Part shown: one piece after another, positions 12,483-17,219 of the stretch
Layout: the number at the start of each line of letters is the position of its first letter
How positions within the stretch are numbered: the first letter of the stretch is position 1
From: JAWOHX01 sp046484975
GTDB taxonomy: Bacteria > Bacillota > Clostridia > DUPQ01
Length of the DNA: 17,219 bases
Assembly: GCA_046484975.1 (NCBI GenBank)
Contig: JAWOHX010000101.1
Span: forward strand, 1 to 17,219
Direction: 5' to 3'
Program-made: the position numbers and the translations under genes
The notes under the pieces: generated by a model
The model's input: the letters and a program-made list of their open reading frames with translations, nothing else
Databases searched by the model: none
Told to the model about the DNA's origin: nothing

Positions 12483-13487
12483 ATGTTTGAGAAAATAAAA
12501 AATCCCATGCTCTTCCAGGGATCTTTAAAAAAGAAAGACTATTTTGAAGGATGGTATTTCAAAAATGTGTCCACGGACGCAAAAAATGTCATCAGCCTGA
12601 TTCCTGGAATTAGCTTGTTCAAGGAAGACAAGCACTGTTTCATCCAGTACATATGGGTTTCCATTGATGCATCCGGGAAAAAAACCACGAAAACAGGTTA
12701 CCAGAGATATCCATTGGAAGATTTTCAGGTGAATAAGAATCCTTTTCTCATACAGATCGGCAACAACTATTTTTCCAAATCACATATCGAGATTGATATG
12801 GACGACTCCCACACCCAGCTGAAGGGAAGCCTCCATATGACTGAATTGACCCCCCTTCAAAGGAATATTTTCATGCCAAACATCATGGGATATTTTGCAT
12901 ATGTCCCAGGGATGGAATGCTACCACGGCATTCCCAGCATGACCCACAGGCTGAGTGGTTCCCTGGTCGCCGACGGCAAGGAAATCCCCTTTGACGACGG
13001 AAAAGGATATCTGGAAAAGGATTGGGGCACTTCTTTTCCGAAGGGATATGTCTGGATTCAATGCAACAATTTCCAGAATGATACGCTCAGCCTTTTCTGT
13101 TCCGCTGCAAACATTCCCTTCGGCAGGAACTCCTTCAACGGTTTTATCTGCAACCTGCGCCTGGAGGGAAAGGAGCACCGTTTCGCAACCTACAACGGAA
13201 GCCGTCTTGTTGTCGAGTCCGTGGATGAAGACCATGTGACACTGCAGATAAAGGGGAAAAGAACGTCGCTTCTAATCGAGGCTTTTCCAGAGCAATCCGG
13301 AGCGCTCGTTGCCCCTGTGAAAGGGGAAATGACAAAAACCATCAAAGAAGGGCTGTCCGGGGTGGTGAAGATTGCTTTGCACGACCGGAATGGCCTTGTG
13401 TTGCATGAGGATTCCGGAATCATGGCAGGGATTGAGATTGTCGGTGATTATACCAGCTTGATGAATCCTCCATCGCCAGAAAGCTGA
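12483..13487 (+). CDS. Tocopherol-cyclase-like (lipocalin-like domain) protein
   Basis: With ATG 12483 (5 bases after GGAGG) the protein has 334 residues; ATG 12471 is an in-frame alternative without a spaced binding site. It carries the pattern of the tocopherol cyclase family: FEGWYFK near residue 20, a GYFAYVPGMECYHGI stretch with SMTHRLSG, then GKGYLEKDWGTSFP and YVWIQCNNF. Plant and cyanobacterial members close the chromanol ring of vitamin E; bacterial homologues in Clostridia are found without a tocopherol pathway, and their substrate is unknown. No signal peptide or membrane helix is seen. It follows the OhrR-like gene by 40 bases with no promoter or terminator between, so it should respond to peroxide with GPx. 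Confidence 0.83.
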   Translation: MFEKIKNPMLFQGSLKKKDYFEGWYFKNVSTDAKNVISLIPGISLFKEDKHCFIQYIWVSIDASGKKTTKTGYQRYPLEDFQVNKNPFLIQIGNNYFSKSHIEIDMDDSHTQLKGSLHMTELTPLQRNIFMPNIMGYFAYVPGMECYHGIPSMTHRLSGSLVADGKEIPFDDGKGYLEKDWGTSFPKGYVWIQCNNFQNDTLSLFCSAANIPFGRNSFNGFICNLRLEGKEHRFATYNGSRLVVESVDEDHVTLQIKGKRTSLLIEAFPEQSGALVAPVKGEMTKTIKEGLSGVVKIALHDRNGLVLHEDSGIMAGIEIVGDYTSLMNPPSPES

Positions 13488-13496
13488 CCGAAACAA

Positions 13497-13523
13497 AGAA
13501 ACCATGGAAGGTTTTTGTTTTTC
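13497..13523 (+). terminator. Weak intrinsic terminator candidate after the GPx/OhrR operon
   Basis: AGAAACC (13497-13503) pairs with GGTTTTT (13510-13516) around a 6-base loop, with one G-T pair, and is followed by GTTTTTC. The stem is AT-rich, so efficiency is doubtful, but it lies 10 bases after the stop codon. Confidence 0.4.
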
Positions 13524-13569
13524 TCCATATCATCTTTTCTATGTCAAAAAATAAAAAAATAAAAAAGTG

Positions 13570-13598
13570 TTGACAAGACGGTTGCTTGCCGATATACT
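13570..13598 (+). promoter_or_regulatory. Consensus promoter of the GntR/ABC operon
   Basis: TTGACA (13570-13575) and TATACT (13593-13598) with a 17-base spacer, five to six matches out of six in each box. Transcription should start near 13605, 6 bases ahead of the operator candidate. Confidence 0.8.
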
Positions 13599-13610
13599 TA
13601 ATTACATAAG

Positions 13611-13624
13611 TAACTAACCAGTTA
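13611..13624. promoter_or_regulatory. Operator candidate TAACT-N4-AGTTA for the GntR regulator
   Basis: A perfect inverted repeat with 5-base arms around AACC, just after the predicted +1 and within a run of TAAC units (TAACTAACCAGTTAACC). YtrA-type GntR proteins repress their own ABC operons through such promoter-proximal palindromes. Binding is inferred from position. Confidence 0.55.
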
Positions 13625-13648
13625 ACCAATAGGGAAGGAGATGGCATT

Positions 13649-14017
13649 TTGATATTGAATTTTGAAAGTGAGAAACCAATCTACCTGCAGCTGGCGGAAT
13701 CCATTGAAGACGATATCCTGAAGGGTATTTTTCTGGAGGAAGAGCAAATCCTCTCCACGACGGAAATATCGGTCAGTATGAAAATCAATCCCGCCACAGC
13801 AGGCAAAGGCATCCATCTCCTGGTGGATGAGGGAATACTTTACAAGAAAAGGGGCGTGGGTATGTTTGTGAAAAGCGGAGCAAAGAATAGCATTCTGAGA
13901 AAACGGAAAAGAAAATTCTTTGAGGACTACATCGCTGTCCTTCTGGAAGAGGCAGGAAAAATCAACATCACAAAAACGGAAATCATCGAGATGATAGAAA
14001 GGGGAACCGTCATATGA
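13649..14017 (+). CDS. GntR family regulator, YtrA subfamily
   Basis: A 122-residue regulator, the short form typical of the YtrA subfamily: an N-terminal GntR winged helix (PIYLQLAESIEDDILKG, residues 10-26; recognition region STTEISVSMKINPATAGKG; wing LLVDEGILYKKRGVGMFV) followed by only about 45 residues that form a small dimerisation helix instead of a ligand domain. Such regulators usually sit first in an operon for an ABC exporter and repress it, responding to cell-envelope antibiotics in some species. The start is TTG 13649, eight bases after GGAAGGAG; no ATG is in phase nearby. Its TGA overlaps the ATG of the ATPase gene (ATGA), so translation is coupled. Confidence 0.92.
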   Translation: MILNFESEKPIYLQLAESIEDDILKGIFLEEEQILSTTEISVSMKINPATAGKGIHLLVDEGILYKKRGVGMFVKSGAKNSILRKRKRKFFEDYIAVLLEEAGKINITKTEIIEMIERGTVI

Positions 14018-14895
14018 TTACCATGGAAGTCAAAAATGTCAGCAAATCCTACGGCAAGGTCAAGGCCTTGGAGGATGTGGATCTCATCTTTGGGGAAAAT
14101 AAAATCTACGGACTGCTGGGCAGAAATGGCGCGGGGAAAACCACGCTCCTCAACCTGATGACCAACAAGCTTTTCCCAGACCAGGGGAGCATCCTCCTGG
14201 AGGGAATGAATGTCATGGAGAACGATGTCGCATTGAACCGTATCTTCTACATGACGGAGAAGAACCTGTATCCATTGGGTTCCAGATGCAAGGAGCTGTT
14301 CAAATGGACCAAGGCATTCTATCAGAATTTTGATCTGGAATATGCAAAAGGCCTGGCGAAAAAATTCGACCTGGACATCAATAAAAAGGTCAAGGACCTC
14401 TCCACCGGATATGCCTCCATCTTCAAGGCCATCCTGGCCCTGGCCTCCAATGCGGAGGTGCTGATCTTCGACGAGCCAATCCTTGGTCTGGATGCTTACC
14501 ACAGGGACATGCTTTACAAGGAAATCCTGAAGAATTACATCGCACAACCCAAGACCGTGATCATCTCCACGCATCTCATCGAGGAGGTCTCCGATGTCCT
14601 GGAAGAGGTCATCATCATTAAAAAGGGAAGGATTATGCTAAGCCAGCCGGTGGAGGAACTCTTGTCCTCCGCTTATACTGTATCAGGCGAGTCAAGCAAA
14701 GTGGAGCGTTACATCACGGGAAGGAAATGCATCCAGAAAGAGGCCCTCGGGAATTTCCAGGCGGCGGTCATCCTTGGACAACTGCAGGATCCAGACAAGG
14801 CAATCATCAAAGAGCTTGGCTTGAATATCAACAAAGCCGAATTGCAAAAGCTGTTCATCAGCCTGACCAATTCTCAGGAAGGAGCATTGTCATGA
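14014..14895 (+). CDS. ABC transporter ATP-binding protein (YtrB-like)
   Basis: A 293-residue ATPase with Walker A GRNGAGKTT (36-44), Walker B VLIFDEP (149-155, Glu154) and switch His187 (ISTHLIEE). The signature reads LSTGY (129-133) instead of LSGGQ, and the Q-loop position is occupied by TEKNLYPLG (Glu82). Both deviations are usual in the YtrB/bacitracin-type branch, so the protein should be active. The C-terminal 90 residues after the switch form the variable domain of this branch. It overlaps the regulator gene upstream and the permease gene downstream (ATGA), giving a tightly coupled three-gene operon for a two-component exporter. A second ATG at 14023 is possible. The substrate is not evident. 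Confidence 0.94.
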   Translation: MITMEVKNVSKSYGKVKALEDVDLIFGENKIYGLLGRNGAGKTTLLNLMTNKLFPDQGSILLEGMNVMENDVALNRIFYMTEKNLYPLGSRCKELFKWTKAFYQNFDLEYAKGLAKKFDLDINKKVKDLSTGYASIFKAILALASNAEVLIFDEPILGLDAYHRDMLYKEILKNYIAQPKTVIISTHLIEEVSDVLEEVIIIKKGRIMLSQPVEELLSSAYTVSGESSKVERYITGRKCIQKEALGNFQAAVILGQLQDPDKAIIKELGLNINKAELQKLFISLTNSQEGALS

Positions 14896-15581
14896 AGAAC
14901 CTCATAAACATCGCGAAATACCAGTTTGTCGGAACAAGGAAACCCCTGCTCATATTTTATTTCATCGTCATCCTGCTTGGAACCCTGACATCCTTCCCTT
15001 TCCCGAATCGGGGAACGGTAGTCGAAGGGACCAATTTCGGCACGATCTCCATCGTATTCATCTTCATCCTGGGGCTCAACAGTTTCAAGGATAGCTATAA
15101 ATTCATGCAGGCCAATAACATCTCCAGAAGAAGCTTCTATCTGGGAAACATCCTCAGCTTTGGTGCATTGGCTTTTCTGATGAGTCTCATCGATACATGC
15201 CTGACCCTGCTGTTTAAATTGTTTATCCCTTACCGGGGAATTTTTGAAACCATATACCAGTCGGACAGAATCGTCCCCGGCTTCATTTTGACATTTTCCA
15301 TGTTGTTCTTCGCGGCCTGTCTGGGCTGGCTGGTCACCCTGATTTATTATCGTAGCGGAACCCTTTTGAAAGTCATTGTCTCCGTGTCCCCCTTGATCCT
15401 TGTTTTTCTGTTCACCTATGTCAGCAAGATCACCGGAGGAGCACTTGCTGAGCAGGTGTACAGGTTGCAACAATGGGCACTGGGCACACAACCCTTGAAT
15501 CCCGCCAACGGGATGATCTTCATTGCATTGTTCGGCTTGATTGCATACGGCATCAGTTTTCTGCTGGTCAGACTTTGTTGA
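14892..15581 (+). CDS. ABC-2-type membrane permease of the GntR-controlled exporter
   Basis: From ATG 14892 the protein has 229 residues and about six membrane helices (roughly 17-33, 48-64, 84-108, 128-150, 155-175, 205-226), a layout of ABC-2-type permeases that pair with YtrB-like ATPases. AAGGAG is 8-10 bases before the ATG, and the ATG overlaps the ATPase stop (ATGA). An in-phase open frame runs further upstream inside the ATPase gene but is only an out-of-phase shadow. The C-terminus stops abruptly at LLVRLC just after the last helix, without the short charged tail often seen, and it is the last gene with Firmicute-like style before the AT-rich arsenic segment. A 3' truncation cannot be excluded. 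Confidence 0.88.
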   Translation: MKNLINIAKYQFVGTRKPLLIFYFIVILLGTLTSFPFPNRGTVVEGTNFGTISIVFIFILGLNSFKDSYKFMQANNISRRSFYLGNILSFGALAFLMSLIDTCLTLLFKLFIPYRGIFETIYQSDRIVPGFILTFSMLFFAACLGWLVTLIYYRSGTLLKVIVSVSPLILVFLFTYVSKITGGALAEQVYRLQQWALGTQPLNPANGMIFIALFGLIAYGISFLLVRLC

Positions 15582-15802
15582 AGAGATAAAAACCGATCCG
15601 GGTTTTATTGAAATTGAAAAGGATTGTTGTTAACCAGGTTACAGGCGAAGAAACAGCACCGTGGTTTTCGTGCAAAATTATATCCGCCTTCTATGGCCTT
15701 TTGATTGGTCCGGCAGGTTCAGAAACGTAACATAAAATAAAGGGCAATACTTAGTCTCTGGCCTATAAAATAAGATAATCAGATAACCCAATTTATACAA
15801 TT
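15582..15802. other. Junction region between the GntR/ABC operon and the arsenic genes
   Basis: There is no supported gene in these 221 bases. They hold the weak hairpin at 15588-15606, a TAACC-A-GGTTA palindrome at 15631-15641 that resembles part of the GntR operator, and a shift to AT-rich DNA by about 15,720. An open frame of about 40 codons (TTG at 15608 to TAA near 15730) is unlike anything I know. No ribosome binding site precedes the arsC start, and no clear promoter of either Firmicute or Bacteroidetes type could be fixed. Confidence 0.5.
15588..15606 (+). terminator. Possible weak terminator after the ABC permease
   Basis: AAAACC (15589-15594) and GGTTTT (15601-15606) pair around a 6-base loop, followed by ATTG. 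The 6-base stem has only two G-C pairs and the U-run is inside the stem, so this is a marginal candidate. Confidence 0.3.
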
Positions 15803-16246
15803 ATGAAAATACTGATCCTTTGCACAGGAAATTCGTGCCGCAGCCAGATGGCACACGGTTTTATGGAATCTTTCGATAACCGCCTGACAGTTCGCTCTGC
15901 CGGAACCGAAGCTTCCGGGAAGCTTAGCCGGAATGCCGTCAAAGTAATGAAAGATTCCGGCATAGATATAAGTCACCATACCTCTGATCCGGTCGATAAA
16001 TACCTTGGGGAAGAGTGGGACTATGTGATAACCGTTTGTGGCGGGGCAAACGAAAATTGCCCTGTATTTGCCGGAAAAGTCAAAAAACGTATTCATATCG
16101 GCTTTGATGATCCGTCGCATGTTACCGGTACCGATGAGTACATTCACAGCGAATTTATCAGGGTCAGGGAGGAGATCAGGGAAGGGTTTTATAAACTTTA
16201 CAAGGAGCAAATTGAACCCGAACTTAACAAGAGGTACCAGACCTGA
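15803..16246 (+). CDS. arsC: Arsenate reductase, thioredoxin-coupled ArsC (LMW phosphatase fold)
   Basis: A 147-residue enzyme with the low-molecular-weight phosphatase P-loop CTGNSCRS (Cys7 nucleophile, Cys12, Arg13) at the N-terminus and the redox pair Cys79 and Cys86 in VCGGANENCP. This spacing equals that of Staphylococcus aureus ArsC (Cys10, 82, 89), so it should reduce arsenate to arsenite with electrons from thioredoxin via a triple-cysteine relay. The DDPSHVTGT segment supplies the phosphatase general acid (Asp-Pro). The start ATG is preceded by AATTTATACAATT with no Shine-Dalgarno sequence, unlike almost every gene to its left. It lies 156 bases upstream of arsM on the same strand. 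Confidence 0.94.
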   Translation: MKILILCTGNSCRSQMAHGFMESFDNRLTVRSAGTEASGKLSRNAVKVMKDSGIDISHHTSDPVDKYLGEEWDYVITVCGGANENCPVFAGKVKKRIHIGFDDPSHVTGTDEYIHSEFIRVREEIREGFYKLYKEQIEPELNKRYQT

Positions 16247-16296
16247 TACAAACAAATCTCCATACTCAGCGGAAGCGTTAGCTACCCTCCGATTCA

Positions 16297-16410
16297 ATGA
16301 AAATGGAAGATGTCGCAACCATAATAAATGATTCCTGTCCGGAGAGCAATTCAAGAAGCATATATATTCCTTCCGACAGGCAAAAAATAAAAATAGAAGA
16401 TAATGGATGA
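16297..16410 (+). CDS. Possible 37-codon small ORF before arsM
   Basis: An ATG-started frame of 37 codons fills most of the arsC-arsM gap and ends in a TGA that overlaps the first codons of arsM in another phase (ATGGATGA). The product would be hydrophilic with a single Cys (DSCPESN). There is no homologue I recognise and no ribosome binding site, but the neighbouring genes also lack one. It may be a leader or the remnant of a regulator; it may equally be chance. Confidence 0.22.
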   Translation: MKMEDVATIINDSCPESNSRSIYIPSDRQKIKIEDNG

Positions 16411-17209
16411 TCTGAAAAAATTAGTGAAAGAAAAATACGGACAGATAGCCCGAGGATCAAAAATACAGCTGGCCGGTAACGATTGCTGCACGGCACCCGG
16501 CTGTTGCTCCGGGGCTGACCACACGATTTTCAGCGAAAGCTATAAAGAGCTTGAAGGCTACAATCCTGATGCTGATCTCGGTTTGGGTTGTGGCATACCA
16601 ACAGAATTTGCAGGAATAAAAACCGGAGATCATGTTCTTGATCTTGGAAGCGGTGCGGGTAATGATTGCTTTGTTGCAAGGACTCTCACAGGAGAAACCG
16701 GCAGAGTTACAGGACTGGATTTTTCTGATGACATGCTTGCCAGGGCAAATAAAAATGTCAAAAGAATGGGATTCACCAATGTCGATTTTGTAAAAGGGGA
16801 TATTGAGCAGATGCCTTTTCCGGATAATCAATTTGATATAATTGTTTCAAATTGCGTGTTGAACCTTGTTCCTGACAAATCATTGGCCTTTTCGGAAATG
16901 TTGCGCGTGCTGAAACCGGGAGGCCATTTTTGTGTATCCGACGTGGTTGTCGAAGGCGAGATGACAGAAAGACTCAGGATCAATGCCGAAATGTATGCAG
17001 GATGTGTTTCAGGTGCACTCAGGTTTGACGAGTACCTGAAAACAATCTCCGGTAGCGGATTTAAAGACATAAATGTGTACAAGAAAAGAAAACTTGAAAT
17101 TCCCGATGACATTCTCCATAAAGTGCTCAATGAGAAAGAGTTGGAAGATTATAAAAGCGGAGTTACCGGACTCTATTCAGTTACTGTTGGCGCCTTGAAG
17201 CCGGCTTGA
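16403..17209 (+). CDS. arsM: Arsenite S-adenosylmethionine methyltransferase
   Basis: A 268-residue class I methyltransferase. The SAM-binding loop is DLGSGAGND (80-88), preceded by the ArsM-specific GLGCGIPTEFA with Cys63. The arsenite-binding cysteines expected from the algal enzyme are all present: Cys63, Cys151 (SNCVLNLVPDK) and Cys201 (YAGCVSGAL). An N-terminal Cys-rich loop CCTAPGCC (28-35) is an additional metal-binding candidate. The enzyme methylates As(III) stepwise to volatile or less retained products, and follows naturally on ArsC, which makes arsenite. The ATG has no Shine-Dalgarno sequence (AT-rich AAAATAGAAGATA precedes it), and codon use is richer in A/T than in the left part. 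The gene is complete; only 10 bases follow. Confidence 0.96.
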   Translation: MDDLKKLVKEKYGQIARGSKIQLAGNDCCTAPGCCSGADHTIFSESYKELEGYNPDADLGLGCGIPTEFAGIKTGDHVLDLGSGAGNDCFVARTLTGETGRVTGLDFSDDMLARANKNVKRMGFTNVDFVKGDIEQMPFPDNQFDIIVSNCVLNLVPDKSLAFSEMLRVLKPGGHFCVSDVVVEGEMTERLRINAEMYAGCVSGALRFDEYLKTISGSGFKDINVYKKRKLEIPDDILHKVLNEKELEDYKSGVTGLYSVTVGALKPA

Positions 17210-17219
17210 TGACCTTAAC

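Noticed and set aside
13927..14574. 215-codon minus-strand open frame opposite the YtrB-like ATPase
   Set aside because: Antisense to Walker A, signature and Walker B motifs that are read on the + strand.
1..17219. CRISPR arrays, tRNA, rRNA, transposases, integrases, phage genes
   Set aside because: No repeat-spacer arrays, cloverleaf-like sequences or mobile-element proteins were recognised on either strand.

Overview
The window reads as two unequal parts. Positions 1 to about 15,600 look like the chromosome of an anaerobic Firmicute (Clostridia-like). Nearly every gene has a strong purine-rich ribosome binding site, several promoters are near-perfect TTGACA/TATAAT types with 17-base spacers, and the families present (YtrA-type GntR regulator with its ABC operon, Crp/Fnr regulator with an ARPSLSREL recognition helix, OhrR-type MarR, clostridial DsrE-like protein) fit that group. 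Genus-level placement is not possible by eye. From about 15,800 to the right end the DNA is visibly more AT-rich and its two genes (arsC, arsM) have no Shine-Dalgarno sequence, which is the style of Bacteroidetes. That end is either a transferred arsenic cassette or an assembly join.

Layout, left to right: the 3' end of sfsA (+); a uroporphyrinogen-decarboxylase-like methyltransferase (-); a divergent three-gene export operon of the MacA/MacB kind (+, 1762-4456) behind a TTGACT-17-TATAAT promoter; an OsmC-family thiol peroxidase and a Crp/Fnr regulator (-), with a divergent 4Fe-4S protein (+) across a shared region that holds a perfect GTAAC-N4-GTTAC palindrome; a SulP anion transporter with STAS domain and a DUF1295 membrane protein (+), each with its own promoter; a lipoprotein of unknown function (-) whose terminator lies inside the end of the DUF1295 gene; a 400-base non-coding stretch rich in inverted repeats; a DUF454/YbaN membrane protein (+); a small membrane protein plus a DsrE-like protein (-).

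The right-centre holds a glutathione peroxidase, an OhrR-like peroxide sensor and a tocopherol-cyclase-like protein, apparently one operon (11535-13487). Its promoter carries an 8-base-arm palindrome at the predicted start of transcription, so the OhrR-like protein probably represses its own operon. Next is an autoregulated YtrA-like operon (GntR regulator, ABC ATPase, ABC permease; 13649-15581), again with a palindrome just downstream of a consensus promoter. The three regulator loci (Crp/Fnr, OhrR, GntR) share one design: a local regulator beside or within the genes it probably controls, with a short palindrome at the promoter.

Theme: redox and peroxide defence in an anaerobe (OsmC, GPx, OhrR, DsrE-like, Fe-S protein), mixed with export systems. 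No phage, insertion sequence, CRISPR array, tRNA or rRNA was recognised. The most interesting points are the GPx/OhrR/tocopherol-cyclase-like operon, the three operator candidates and the abrupt arsenic segment.
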